Shown one piece after another: positions 43,077-52,391 of a stretch of 64,000 bases of DNA. The translations under genes were made by a program, and so were the position numbers. The first letter of the stretch is position 1. Each line of letters opens with the position of its first letter. The notes beneath the pieces are model-generated. The model did not search any database. It was not told the origin of the DNA and was given only the letters and a program-made list of their open reading frames with translations. This DNA is from CAZKWG01 sp964615375 (GTDB lineage Bacteria > Myxococcota_A > UBA796 > CAZKWG01), in assembly GCA_964615375.1 (NCBI GenBank), contig CAZTOW010000006.1:124001-188000 (forward strand), read 5' to 3'.

Positions 43077-44447
43077 TCAGCCGTAGATGGCCGTGAGCGG
43101 CTCCACCTCGTACTCGCCCAGATCCTCCTCGATGCCCGCGCTGACCAGGACGGCGCGGTAGATGTGCTCGGGCTTGACCACCTCCCCGTCGTCCGAGGGC
43201 TCGCCCGTGCTGAGGTCCGTGGTCGTCGGCGCCATGCCCGTGTCCGAGCTCTCCCCGATCACCCGCCCGCCCCGGACCCCGCCGCCCGCAAGGAAGCAGG
43301 CGTTGTGCAGGTAGTGGTCGCGCCCGCCGCTCGAGTTCAGCAGGGGGGAGCGCCCGAACTCGGAGAAGCCGATGATGGTGGTGCGGTCCAGCCAGCTCTC
43401 GCCGCTGTCCTGGTACTCGGTCTCGGCCAGCTCCTCGATCATGGCGGCCACCACGTCGAAGCCGCTCTCCAGGCGCGGCCCGTGCGCCGTGGCCCACTCC
43501 GGTCCGTGGGTGTCCAGGTTCTCCCCCGCCCGGATGCTGACGCAGCGCGAGATCCCGCTGGTGATCGCGCGCACGGCGGTCGCCGCCTGAGCCTCGGGGC
43601 TGGACAGGTCCTCGGGGTCGATGCCGTAGCGGTCGCGAACCTCCTCCATCTCGGCGGTGTCCGCCGCGAAGTCGAAGGCGCTGTCCAGCCCGAGCGTGAC
43701 CAGGGCCTTGGACGCCTCCCGGTACTCCATCGCCTCCCGCCAGACGTCCGAGCGCTGGGTCCCCGCGCAGTCGGCGGCCTGGCGCATCAGCGCGTCCACC
43801 GCCGCCTGAGCCTCCTCCTCCAGGCTGACGGGGTTCGGCTGGAGCGCGCGCACCAGGTCGTCCACCGAGCTGACCCGGATGGCGCTGGCGTAGCTGGGGA
43901 AGCCGTCGTTGTAGCTCTCGACCAGCACGGAGAGCTGTGGGAGCGCCTGGCTCTGCCCGAGCTCGGTGGCCAGGATGGTGGGGAGCGAGCTGCCCTGGGC
44001 CTGGAGCCCGGCCGGCGCCCGCCCGGTGAGGAAGCGCCGTCGCCCGACCTCGTGGGTGAGCGTCTCCATGCTCATCCCGCGGACCACGCAGAGCTTGTCG
44101 GCGTGGTCGGCCAGGCGGCCGATGCAGGGGCCGAAGACCATGCCGTCCACGGAGGTGGTGACCAGCTCCTGGTAGGCGCTGTCCAGGTACTCCAAGCCCG
44201 GCTGGATGCGGGTGGTCTTCTTCAGATCCTCGCGGAAGGTGGCGGGGTCGCGCGGATCGAGGCTCAGCAGCAGGTCCCACCCGCCCATGAAGTAGCAGAA
44301 GATGTAGTAGCGGTCCTGGAGGCCGGGGCTCCCCCGGGCGGGGCGGCGCAGCAGGGGCGCCCCGAAGGCGGCCAGCGCGCCGAGGCCCGCGGCCCCGCGC
44401 AGCAGGTCCCGTCGCGACGACGTCCGAGGCAGGAGGGTCCTGGGCAT
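43077..44447 (-). CDS. DUF1501 domain protein with Tat signal
   Basis: 456 residues. The N-terminus has a twin-arginine signal: SSRRDLLRGAAGLGALAAFG. The DUF1501 (sulfatase-fold-like) core shows YYIFCYFMGGWDLLLSLDPR, GMSMETLTHEVGRRRFLTG, ISRCVSIRAGENLDTHGPEW and ESWLDRTTIIGFSEFGRSPL with GGRDHY. It is the last gene of a four-gene minus-strand run (48011 to 43077). The pairing of DUF1501 with a DUF1549/1592-like cytochrome protein is well known in planctomycetes and myxobacteria; the biochemical role is not established. Confidence 0.87.
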   Translation of the reverse strand: MPRTLLPRTSSRRDLLRGAAGLGALAAFGAPLLRRPARGSPGLQDRYYIFCYFMGGWDLLLSLDPRDPATFREDLKKTTRIQPGLEYLDSAYQELVTTSVDGMVFGPCIGRLADHADKLCVVRGMSMETLTHEVGRRRFLTGRAPAGLQAQGSSLPTILATELGQSQALPQLSVLVESYNDGFPSYASAIRVSSVDDLVRALQPNPVSLEEEAQAAVDALMRQAADCAGTQRSDVWREAMEYREASKALVTLGLDSAFDFAADTAEMEEVRDRYGIDPEDLSSPEAQAATAVRAITSGISRCVSIRAGENLDTHGPEWATAHGPRLESGFDVVAAMIEELAETEYQDSGESWLDRTTIIGFSEFGRSPLLNSSGGRDHYLHNACFLAGGGVRGGRVIGESSDTGMAPTTTDLSTGEPSDDGEVVKPEHIYRAVLVSAGIEEDLGEYEVEPLTAIYG

Positions 44448-44455
44448 GGGGCGCC

Positions 44456-45061
44456 TCAGTACGTGTAGAAGTCGGGGTGGGTGATGAGCGCGACGCAGGT
44501 GGCCCGCCAGGCCAGCCCCATGTCGCCCGTGCGGGCGTAGACCAGCGCGACCAGATCCTCCCAGGGCTCCAGGCCCGGGTCGCCCGGGGAGAGCGGTCGG
44601 CCGTGGAAGCGCAGCAGGGCGGCGGCGAGGTTCTGGCTCACCGCGTCCGGCGCGCTGCCCGGCGTGTCCTCCAGCGTGACGTGGACCAGCAGGGTGCGCT
44701 CGGCCCCGGCGCGGGTGGGCTCGACGTCCACGAGCTCGGCGCAGACGCTCTGGGCGGCGTCGTCCAGGAACTTCTGGAAGAGCAGCCCCGGCGCGAGATC
44801 CTCCTCGGAAGCGCTGATGTAGTCCGGCTTGCCCAGGGTGGCGTCCAGGGCCTCGAAGAGCTCCACCGCCTCACCGTCCTGTTGCTCGGTCCAGCCGATG
44901 CCGCCGGTGACCACGAGCAGGGAGGCGCGGAGCTGGTCGATGTTCATGCGCCGCCAGGAGCGCCCGGGGGGCGCGTCGCTCTGGAGCTCGGCCTCCGTCG
45001 TGCGGACCTCGACCGGCTCGCCCCCGCAGGAGAGCAGCAGCCACAGGGCGGGGGCGATCAT
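44456..45061 (-). CDS. Lipoprotein of the DUF1501/cytochrome operon
   Basis: 201 residues from ATG 45061; the stop of the upstream gene overlaps it as ATGA. IAPALWLLLSC is the lipoprotein signal (Cys12). The mature part has GRSWRRMNIDQLRASLLVVT (which resembles the RRLNRxEY start of planctomycete cytochrome-associated DUF1587/1592 proteins) and VALVYARTGDMGLAWRATCV, and ends ALITHPDFYTY, a DUF1585-like C-terminus. It may be a split-off C-terminal module of such proteins. 8 nt separate it from the DUF1501 gene. Confidence 0.7.
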   Translation of the reverse strand: MIAPALWLLLSCGGEPVEVRTTEAELQSDAPPGRSWRRMNIDQLRASLLVVTGGIGWTEQQDGEAVELFEALDATLGKPDYISASEEDLAPGLLFQKFLDDAAQSVCAELVDVEPTRAGAERTLLVHVTLEDTPGSAPDAVSQNLAAALLRFHGRPLSPGDPGLEPWEDLVALVYARTGDMGLAWRATCVALITHPDFYTY

Positions 45062-46620
45062 CGCACGCTCCGGTAGTTGTCGCTGGTGACGATGGCGCGG
45101 ACCAGGGCGCGGTAGCGGTAGTCGGAGGCGGTGAAGGTCCCGGCGAGCTCGTCGATCCACTCCGACTCGTAGTCCTCGACGTCGCGGCCCAGCAGCCACT
45201 CCGCGGTGCGCTGGGCCACGCAGCGGGGCAGGCGGCCGTCCACCACCGTCTGCGCCACCAGGAGGTCCGGACCCTCCTCGGCGTTGACGATGTGTCGATC
45301 CTCGAGAAATTCATAGCTCTTCAACATTCCGATGTATGGGTCTTCTTCAGAGCTGAGCGGGTCCAGCAGGTAGTAGGTCTCGCAGCTCTCCGAGCAGTCG
45401 CCCCCGCTCTCGGCGCACCAGGCGCACGCCTCGGAGAACTCCGGGAATTCCTCGGGGTCCAGCCAGCCCGCCCCGTACTCGCCCCAGCGCGCCCAGTGCG
45501 CGCCCGCGGGCTCCAGGATGGCGTGGCAGTACTGACAGCCGGGGCGCTCGGTCAGGTCCAGCGTGGCCTCCGCGTCGTCCAGGCCCTCGATGCCGCCGTC
45601 CGGGGGCTGGAAGGGCTGGCAGAGGAAGGCGTTGAAGAAGCGGTTGGCCCGCGCCCGCCGCGTCTGGAACTTCATCAGGTACAGGGTGGAGGTGAGGATC
45701 CCCGCCTGCTCGGGCCCCAGCTCCACCGGGACCCAGGTGTCCTCGTCGGTGAACGCCAGATCGGGGAGCAGGTCCGGGTCCACCGGGACCTCGTTGAAGC
45801 GGATGTGGGCAGGCAGCTCCGTCTGGTACTTGTAGAAGTGGACCAGAGGGCCGTTGACGAAGATGGTCGAGCCGGTGAGCAGCTCGAGGTAGCTGAGATC
45901 CTCGTCGATGATCCAGGCGACGCGGTGCTCCACGTCCCCGGCGATGGCGCTGGCGACCGGCGGGTTCTCCACGTCGCCGTTGTGCCCCAGATCAGCGGTG
46001 TCGCACCAGGCCAGGTTCGGCCCGCACCCACAGTAGGGGTCGTAGCGCCCGTCATAGGTGTCGCAGCGGGTCCCCCAGGGAGAGACCGCGTCCTCCTGGG
46101 CCTCGAACGCGCAGACCTTGATGGGGTTCTCCGGGTCCCAGTAGGGCTCCACCCACACCCAGCCCTCCTGGGTGTAGCCGTCGGCGTCCACGCTGAGGAT
46201 GAGCTCGCCGTCGGCGTCCCACTGGGCCTCGAAGTCCCCGCAGGAGACCGGGCCGCCGCGGTAGCTGGGCGCGACGAGGTAGCGGTAGTAGATGTCGCCG
46301 TCCGTGATCAGGCGCTGGCGGTTGCTCATCAGGCGGATGTCGCTGATGTTCGGCCAGAGCAGGCTGCGGTGGTGGCGGACGACCTGGGCGCTGAAGTCCT
46401 CCGTGTCCATCCAGGCCTCGATGAGCTCGGCGGGGACCTCGCCGTCCTCGTCGAGCGCCGCGTACTCCTCGGGGCTGGGGATGACGCCGCGCAGGTCCAG
46501 GCTCAGCGCGCGCAGCCAGGCGGCGCCGCTCAGGCGCTCCTCGGCGACGGGGCAGGTGGGATCGTCCTCGGCGCGGGCGGCGCCCAGGAGCGCGAGCAGG
46601 ACAGGGAGGATGGCGATCAT
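45058..46620 (-). CDS. Secreted c-type-cytochrome-like protein (DUF1549/DUF1592 type)
   Basis: 520 residues. The signal peptide is IAILPVLLALLGAARAEDD. AAWLRALSLDLRGVIPSPEE near 32-50 is the typical DUF1549 opening. ERPGCQYCHAILEPAGAHWA near 354-373 contains CxxCH, a covalent heme-binding motif at the position found in DUF1588/1592 proteins. Other Cys pairs (CDTYDGRYDPYCGCGPNLAW; CAWCAESGGDCSESC) suggest disulfides. The C-terminus VAQRTAEWLLGRDVEDYE and YRALVRAIVTSDNYRSVR is DUF1585-like. 4-nt overlaps on both sides show tight coupling. Confidence 0.78.
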   Translation of the reverse strand: MIAILPVLLALLGAARAEDDPTCPVAEERLSGAAWLRALSLDLRGVIPSPEEYAALDEDGEVPAELIEAWMDTEDFSAQVVRHHRSLLWPNISDIRLMSNRQRLITDGDIYYRYLVAPSYRGGPVSCGDFEAQWDADGELILSVDADGYTQEGWVWVEPYWDPENPIKVCAFEAQEDAVSPWGTRCDTYDGRYDPYCGCGPNLAWCDTADLGHNGDVENPPVASAIAGDVEHRVAWIIDEDLSYLELLTGSTIFVNGPLVHFYKYQTELPAHIRFNEVPVDPDLLPDLAFTDEDTWVPVELGPEQAGILTSTLYLMKFQTRRARANRFFNAFLCQPFQPPDGGIEGLDDAEATLDLTERPGCQYCHAILEPAGAHWARWGEYGAGWLDPEEFPEFSEACAWCAESGGDCSESCETYYLLDPLSSEEDPYIGMLKSYEFLEDRHIVNAEEGPDLLVAQTVVDGRLPRCVAQRTAEWLLGRDVEDYESEWIDELAGTFTASDYRYRALVRAIVTSDNYRSVR

Positions 46621-48011
46621 TCCGCGAACCCCTCCTCGGCCCAGGTGCGCAGCAGGGCGATCTGCGCGCTGATCAGCGGCGGACCGCCGAGCGGCATCCG
46701 CTCGCTCTCGACCTCGTCCAGGATGTCCTCGTAGCGCTCCACCCAGGTCTCGCGCCCGTCCAGCACGGTCTCCGTCGAGCCCCCGTGGCAGCGCGCGCAG
46801 CTCTCCTGGTAGAGCGGCTCGATGTGCTCGGTCCAGGTGACGCCGCTCGGGGCGCCCACGGTGAAGGAGAGCGCGCCGCTCCAGGTCTCGCCGTCCGACC
46901 AGCTCGCGCTCACCGCCAGCTCCGGGGCCTCGCTGCCCGCATGCGCCAGCGGGTCCAGCAGGGCCACGCCGTCCTCCAGGGTCAGCGCCTCACCATCCAC
47001 CGTGAGCGAGAGCGCCGTCACCGCGTCGGGATCCGTGGGCAGCAGGGTCAGCTCCAGCTCCCCGTCCAGGGTCTCTCCATCGATGAGCCCGACCACCGCC
47101 ACCACCCGCCGCGCGCTCAGCCGGGCCAGCCCCGCCTCGCCGCCCAGCAGCGCCCGCCCGAGCCCGTCCACGCTCAGGCAGGCCGCCTCCAGGCCCTCGG
47201 GCAGCCCGTCCACGCGAGAGAAGGCGCCGTCCTCGAGGAAGACAAGCCCGCCCTCCACGCCGAGCCAGACGCCGGGAACCTCGGGGTTCGCCCAGGCTCC
47301 GGTGAGCGGCTCGGGCAGGGTCCACTCGGTCCAGCCCTCCTCGCCCAGCGCCAGCAGCGCGCCGTCCACGACCAGCCAGGCGAGGCCGCCCTCGTCCACC
47401 GCCACCCCGCTGACCTCGCCGTGATCGCGCCAGGCCAGCGGCTCCAGGCTGTCCACGTCCAGGGCCACCGCGCCCTCGTCCGCGCTGGCCCAGATCACGG
47501 GTCGCCCCTCGACGCTGGCCCCCAGGGCCATGGGTCCGCTCAGCGCGCGCCCCTCCCAGGCCACGCGGTCCAGCGCCCCGTCCCGCCAGCGGTAGAGCCC
47601 GTCCTCCGCCCGGATCCACAGGGCGTCGTCGCGGACCGCCAGGTCGAGTGCGAGCCCGCCCAGGGCCTCGGACAGCGGGGAGTCGCTCAGGTAGTCCTCG
47701 TAGAGCAGCAGCCCCTCGTCGGTAGCCAGCAGGGCGCCGCCGACGCTGAGCTCTACGGCGTCCAGCAGCGCGGGCCCCACCGCGCGCAGCGTGTCCGGCT
47801 CCGACTCCAGCGGGTCCAGCAGGCCCAGCGCGCCGTCGAAGCCGCCCACGATCGACTGATCTCGAAGGGTCGCGGCCCCGGTCATCGCGCCGCCGTACAG
47901 GCTCTCGACATGCGCGTCCAGCGGATCGAGCGACGTGACCTCCACGCGGTCGGATATCCTCTGGCCGGAGCAGCCGACCAGGAGCAGCGGGAGCCGATGA
48001 GCGTGGAGCAT
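46617..48011 (-). CDS. Lipoprotein with beta-propeller and C-terminal cytochrome c motif
   Basis: 464 residues from ATG 48011 (LHAHRLPLLLVGCSGQ, lipobox LVGC). Residues ~50-330 are WD/propeller-like blades of about 40 residues (recurring GLYRWRDGALDRVAWEG, VIWASADEGAVALDVDSLEP, GVWLGVEGGLVFLEDGAFSR). The C-terminus holds TEHIEPLYQESCARCHGGST (CxxCH heme motif) and then ESERMPLGGPPLISAQIALL, the classic planctomycete-cytochrome tail with the axial Met. It is first in the four-gene operon, overlapping the next gene by 4 nt. A surface heme protein is likely. Confidence 0.78.
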   Translation of the reverse strand: MLHAHRLPLLLVGCSGQRISDRVEVTSLDPLDAHVESLYGGAMTGAATLRDQSIVGGFDGALGLLDPLESEPDTLRAVGPALLDAVELSVGGALLATDEGLLLYEDYLSDSPLSEALGGLALDLAVRDDALWIRAEDGLYRWRDGALDRVAWEGRALSGPMALGASVEGRPVIWASADEGAVALDVDSLEPLAWRDHGEVSGVAVDEGGLAWLVVDGALLALGEEGWTEWTLPEPLTGAWANPEVPGVWLGVEGGLVFLEDGAFSRVDGLPEGLEAACLSVDGLGRALLGGEAGLARLSARRVVAVVGLIDGETLDGELELTLLPTDPDAVTALSLTVDGEALTLEDGVALLDPLAHAGSEAPELAVSASWSDGETWSGALSFTVGAPSGVTWTEHIEPLYQESCARCHGGSTETVLDGRETWVERYEDILDEVESERMPLGGPPLISAQIALLRTWAEEGFAE

Positions 48012-48059
48012 CCGAACGAAATACGGCCTGGCGGCCCGCGTGTCAACGCGGGGGCGGCG

Positions 48060-51000
48060 ATGCTCGCGCTGTGCCTGAGTTGTGTCGAGGAGAAGCACGA
48101 TTCGACACAATCATCTCCTGAGACCGGCGCGCCCGCGGAGCCCGGCGCCTGCGAGCCCGCCCTGGCGCTCACGCCCGCCGAGGGCGCCGCCCTGGCCCAC
48201 GACCTCGTGCAGCTCCAGGGCAGCGGCGGCACCGGCGCGTACACGTTCACCCTGAGCGTGGACGGATCGGGCGCCTCGCTGAACGCGGAGAGCGGGGCCT
48301 ACCTGGCCGGCGCGCTGACCGGGGTGGAGGACACGGTCACGCTCACCGACGCGGGCTGCGAGGGCGAGGCCACGGCCACGATCCGCGTGGTGGAGCCTAT
48401 GAGCGTGAGCCCCGCCTCGGCCTCGCTTCAGCCGGGCGTGGGGCTCTCCTTCGAGGTCGAGGGGGGCTCGGGCGAGCGGGCCTGCGCGCTGGAGACCGAC
48501 GCCTCGGGCGCGAGCCTGGGCGAGGGCTGCGCCTACACCGCGGGCGCGGCGGAGGGCGAGGACCGGGTCGCCTTCACCGACGAGGAGACCGGGCAGGTGG
48601 TGCTGGTGCCGATCTCGGTGAATGCGGAGGCCGCGTTCTCCGTCCAAGGCTCCGGCGTGGTCTTCGTGCCCGTGGGCAGCCCCTTCGTCCCCACGCCCAC
48701 GGCCGGCTCCGGCGCGCTGACGCTGAGCGTGGAGGAGGGCGCGCTCACGGTGGACGGCGACGCCTTCTGGGGGGAGGAGGCCGGCTCTGGCGTGATCCGG
48801 GTGAGCGACCGCTACACGGGCCAGAGCCTGGACCTGCCCGTCACCGTGCTCGCCCCCTACGGCCCCGACGCCCCGCGGGACGGCGAGCGCTCGGTGGGCG
48901 GGCTGGCGCGCGACCTGGGCGATCTGGACGGGGACGGGGACCACGAGCTGGCGCTGGCCTACGTGGAGCCGAGCGTGGAGGCCTGGTATGGCGGGGCCGT
49001 GATGATCTGGGAGGGCTCGCTCGAGGGCCCCGCCGAGGATCCGAGCCAGGTCTTCGCCGGGGACAGCGCGGAGCAGACCCTGGGGCGCGGGCTGGCCAGC
49101 GGCGACATCGACGGCGACGGGATCACGGATCTGGTCATCGGCGCCGACCGCGCGGACCGGGTGGAGATCAACAACGGGGCCGTCCACGTCTACGCGGGCC
49201 TGGGGGACGGGCTGTTCTCCGACGAGCCGGACCGCTCGCTCTACGGGGAGAACGCCTACGATCGGCTGGGCAGCAGCGTGGCGCTCTGCGATCACGACGG
49301 GGACGGCTGGCTGGAGCTCTCGAGCGGCGCCCAGAGCGCGGAGAACCTGGACGTGGCCTCGCCCGCTGACGGACAGGGCGCCATCCTGGTCTGGCGCGGG
49401 AGCGCGGAGGGCTACGCGGATCTGGCGGACATCGCGCTCTACGGGCAGCTCCCGGGGGAGGACGGGGAGTTCTCCGACGTGGCCGGGATGAACCTGGGGC
49501 TGACGCTGGCCGCGGGGGACTTCGACGGCGACGGGCTCTGCGATCTGGCGAGCGGCACGCCGGAGGTGGGGGCGGACGGCGAGGGCACGGACGGCGTGGT
49601 CGCGCTCTACCTCGGCACCACCGAGGACGGGCTGGTGCTGGAGCGCTCGCCCGCCGCGATCTTCGCCGGGGAGGACGACGAGGACGCCGAGCTGGGCCGC
49701 CGCCTGAGCCTGGGCGACGTGGACGGGGACGGGGACGCCGATCTGGCGGTGGGGGCCTGGCGGGACGACACGGAGGCGTCCAACGGGGGCGCCGTCCACC
49801 TGTTCCTGGGGGGCAGCCTGGAGCGCCACGATCCGGCCGAGGTGATCTTCGCGGCCAGCGCGGACTGGACGGCGCGCGGGCTCACGGCGACCAGCTACCT
49901 GGGCACGGATCTGGGCCTGGCGGACCTGGACGGGGACGGGCTGGCCGAGCTGACGGTGAGCGCCTGGCGGGCCGAGGAGGACGCGGGGCAGGTGCGGATC
50001 TACAGCGGCGAGAGCGTGGCGGAGGCGCTCGCGGGGGGCTGGGCCTACGACGCGACCGACGACGCGCCGACCTGGAGCCTGAGCGGGGAGTCCACGGGCC
50101 TGCGGCTGGGCCAGGCGGTGGTGGGGGTGCCCGACCAGGACGGGGACGGCGCGCCGGAGGTGCTGGCGCTGGCGGGCTACGACGACGCCTACGGGGTGGA
50201 GGTCGGGGCGCCCTGGTACCTCTCGGCGGGCAGCGGGCTGGGCGACCGGCTGGCCCTGCCGGGCGAGGCGGCGGGCCACAGTTTCGGCCAGGGCCTCGCC
50301 CTGCTGGACGTGGACGGCGACGGGGTAGCGGATCTGCTGGTGGGGGGCCCCGGCGTGGGGGTGGAGGGCACCGGCGCCAACGCGGGGACGGTGGAGGTCT
50401 TCGCGGGCGCGGGGGACGGCTTCGCCGAGACGCCGACCACAACCCTGGGTGGACACGCGACGCACTCGGGCTCCGACCTGTTCGGCTGGCAGGTGCGGGC
50501 GGTGGGGGACATCGACTGGGACGGCTGGGAGGACCTGGGGGTGCTGGCGCGCAAGGACGGGCGCCCCTCCCGCTTCGGCGCGGACGTGGTGAACCCGGAC
50601 GCCTGCCCGGGGCTGGTGAGCCAGGGCGGCGCGCTCTTCATCTACCGGGGCGGGCCGGGCGGGCTCGCCAGCACCCCGGCCTTCGCCTGGTACGGCCCGC
50701 TGGAGGACGGCTTCGTCTACGCGCTGCTGGGCGGGCTCGACCACGACGGGGACGGCTACGGGGACCTGGTGGTGGGCAGCTACGGCTGGAGCTCCGAGGA
50801 CGGGGCCTCGGACGCGGGGGGCTTCGCGCTGATCCGGGGGCGCGCGGCGGACGACGCGGGGACCACGGTGATCTGCGACGCCGAGCTGTGGCGGGGACAG
50901 GACAGCTTCGACGCGCTGGGCACGGCGCTGGCCAGCCCGGGGGACCTGGACGGGGACGGCTGCGACGAGCTGGTGGTGAGCGCGCCGGGGGAGGCGCTGA

Positions 51001-51716
51001 GCGAGGACTACGCGAACCAGGGCGTGCTCCGCCTGCTCTGGGGCTGGGGCGGAGCCGGCTGCCGGGCGGAGGCGGAGGTGACGACGCTGGCGCTGGACTT
51101 CGAGCAGGCCGGGGTGGGGGCCAGCCTGGACGGCGGGCGCGACATGGACGGCGACGGGGTGCCCGACCTGGCGGTGGGATCCACGGATTATCAGCGGGGG
51201 ACCTCGGAGCTGGGGGCGGCCTGGCTGGTGCCGGGCGGGTACCTGCTCACGCTGCCGGCGGAGTCGATGAGCGACGGGGAGCTGCCGGACGCCGAGACCC
51301 TGGGCTACGAGGCGATGCTCCCGCGGGACGGGCTGCTGGACGACCACGGGGTGGTGGGCACGCTGGCGGGGGGGCTCTTCGGGGCGCAGGTGGCGCTGAT
51401 CGAGGACCCGCTGGACCCGGACGGCGCGGCCCTGGCGGTGAGCGCGCCGCTGGCCGACCTGGGCGGGGTGGCGCTGGCGGGCGGGGTGGGGGTGTGGCGC
51501 TTCGTGGACGAGGACGGGGACGGCGTGGGCGGGCTGGGCAGCCAGCCCTGGGCGCTGATCGGGGGCGAGACGGCCCTGCCCGGCGGCGAGCTGGGGGCGA
51601 CGCTCTGGGGCGGAGAGGTGGACGGGCGGCCGGCGCTGCTGGTGGGCGCACCGCTGTCGGATGGCCCGGGGGGGATGGATCCGGGGGCGGTGTATGTGGC
51701 GCGGTTCGGGGGGTGA
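48060..51716 (+). CDS. Large FG-GAP/VCBS (integrin-type beta-propeller) surface lipoprotein
   Basis: 1218 residues from ATG 48060, which gives a minimal lipoprotein signal LALCLSC and a 48-bp gap to the divergent gene; an ATG at 47997 is an alternative that would overlap that gene. Residues ~20-265 are Ig/cadherin-like domains. From ~280 onward about twelve Ca-binding blades recur: DLDGDGDHELALAYVEP, DIDGDGITDLVIGADRA, DVDGDGDADLAVGAWRD, DHDGDGYGDLVVGSYG, DMDGDGVPDLAVGSTD, among others. These D-x-D-x-DG loops with GG-x-V/A-h-h-F/Y strands define FG-GAP repeats, enough for one or two seven-bladed propellers. Likely adhesion or ligand binding. Confidence 0.85.
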   Translation: MLALCLSCVEEKHDSTQSSPETGAPAEPGACEPALALTPAEGAALAHDLVQLQGSGGTGAYTFTLSVDGSGASLNAESGAYLAGALTGVEDTVTLTDAGCEGEATATIRVVEPMSVSPASASLQPGVGLSFEVEGGSGERACALETDASGASLGEGCAYTAGAAEGEDRVAFTDEETGQVVLVPISVNAEAAFSVQGSGVVFVPVGSPFVPTPTAGSGALTLSVEEGALTVDGDAFWGEEAGSGVIRVSDRYTGQSLDLPVTVLAPYGPDAPRDGERSVGGLARDLGDLDGDGDHELALAYVEPSVEAWYGGAVMIWEGSLEGPAEDPSQVFAGDSAEQTLGRGLASGDIDGDGITDLVIGADRADRVEINNGAVHVYAGLGDGLFSDEPDRSLYGENAYDRLGSSVALCDHDGDGWLELSSGAQSAENLDVASPADGQGAILVWRGSAEGYADLADIALYGQLPGEDGEFSDVAGMNLGLTLAAGDFDGDGLCDLASGTPEVGADGEGTDGVVALYLGTTEDGLVLERSPAAIFAGEDDEDAELGRRLSLGDVDGDGDADLAVGAWRDDTEASNGGAVHLFLGGSLERHDPAEVIFAASADWTARGLTATSYLGTDLGLADLDGDGLAELTVSAWRAEEDAGQVRIYSGESVAEALAGGWAYDATDDAPTWSLSGESTGLRLGQAVVGVPDQDGDGAPEVLALAGYDDAYGVEVGAPWYLSAGSGLGDRLALPGEAAGHSFGQGLALLDVDGDGVADLLVGGPGVGVEGTGANAGTVEVFAGAGDGFAETPTTTLGGHATHSGSDLFGWQVRAVGDIDWDGWEDLGVLARKDGRPSRFGADVVNPDACPGLVSQGGALFIYRGGPGGLASTPAFAWYGPLEDGFVYALLGGLDHDGDGYGDLVVGSYGWSSEDGASDAGGFALIRGRAADDAGTTVICDAELWRGQDSFDALGTALASPGDLDGDGCDELVVSAPGEALSEDYANQGVLRLLWGWGGAGCRAEAEVTTLALDFEQAGVGASLDGGRDMDGDGVPDLAVGSTDYQRGTSELGAAWLVPGGYLLTLPAESMSDGELPDAETLGYEAMLPRDGLLDDHGVVGTLAGGLFGAQVALIEDPLDPDGAALAVSAPLADLGGVALAGGVGVWRFVDEDGDGVGGLGSQPWALIGGETALPGGELGATLWGGEVDGRPALLVGAPLSDGPGGMDPGAVYVARFGG

Positions 51717-51773
51717 GGAGGGGAGAGGGGGTGCGCGGGGGTGGGGATTGGGGAGATGTTAGATTTTTTCGGA

Positions 51774-51806
51774 GGTTTTACCGCGGAGGGCGCGGAGAGC
51801 GCGGAG
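51774..51806 (+). repeat. GCGGAG short-tandem repeat element, copy 1
   Basis: Purine-rich degenerate copies (GCGGAGGGC, GCGGAGAGC, GCGGAG) preceded by TTTTACC. Matches, in inverted sense, copy 2 at 52247-52285. Such GCAGAG/GCGGAG intergenic repeats are common in several bacterial phyla. Confidence 0.6.
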
Positions 51807-52189
51807 TCGACGCGAGAGGGGTCGGGGCGGGGTGGGGCCTCGTCGCCGCGCTCGGGAGGGGAGGGAGGGGGCTTCGCTGTCTGGTGGGCGAACGCAGGAG
51901 GCAGACCGAGGAGCGGCACGACGAGGGGGTGCCCTTGACACCGTGCTCGACGCGCTGGACGGCGTTGAGCTCTCGTCGGACGACTCCACCGGAGACCGGG
52001 ATGACCTCGAGCCCCGCCCTGTAAGCGCGTTCGATCCGTCCGCCCCGTCGCCAAGACGCGACCCCCGGTCGCGCCTTGGCGCTTTCTTGCTGGTCGATAG
52101 CTCACAGTCGGGCGATTCTGGGGGTTCGATTCTTCATTGACCCGTCAACGCCCGACCGCTGTCGCTATCTCCCCGCCACCACGAGCGAA

Positions 52190-52208
52190 GCGCGTTATTC
52201 TAACGCGC
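52190..52208. other. Stem-loop in the intergenic region
   Basis: GCGCGTT and AACGCGC form a perfect 7-bp stem with loop ATTCT. No T-tract follows; its role is unclear (terminator-like). Confidence 0.4.
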
Positions 52209-52246
52209 CCCGCCCGTGATGGCTCCCCGAGTTCTGCCCGCGCCGA

Positions 52247-52285
52247 CTCTGCGCTCCCTGCGCCCTCTGCGTGCTCTGCGCTAAA
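52247..52285 (-). repeat. GCAGAG short-tandem repeat element, copy 2 (inverted)
   Basis: Read on the minus strand it gives TTTAGCGCAGAGCACGCAGA then GGGCGCAGGGAGCGCAGAG, the same motif family as copy 1 but in opposite orientation. Confidence 0.6.
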
Positions 52286-52391
52286 GCGGTCGCCGACATT
52301 CCATGAGTCTGCATCGGCCTCCGAAAGATGTCGAGAACACCGATTAAACCGACACCCTCTATACCCGACGCACCAGATCGCGGACTCATGG

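Larger units (their letters stand above)
51717..52391. other. Intergenic region (675 bp) with an inverted pair of GCGGAG-type short repeats
   Basis: No gene is supported. At 51774-51806 a run of GCGGAGGGCGCGGAGAGCGC type lies on the plus strand. At 52247-52285 the complementary form (CTCTGCGCTCCCTGCGCCCT and onward) lies in the opposite sense, so the two can pair. Between them is a stem-loop GCGCGTT-ATTCT-AACGCGC at 52190-52208. The stretch ends at the degenerate terminal CRISPR repeat. Confidence 0.6.

Noticed and set aside
48111..51347. A 1078-codon minus-strand frame opposite the FG-GAP gene.
   Set aside because: Shadow of repetitive D-x-DGDG coding sequence; no recognisable domain.
52107..52140. 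GGGGGTTCGATTC, resembling the T-arm of a tRNA.
   Set aside because: The stem partner CCCCC is absent and no acceptor or anticodon stem can be drawn.
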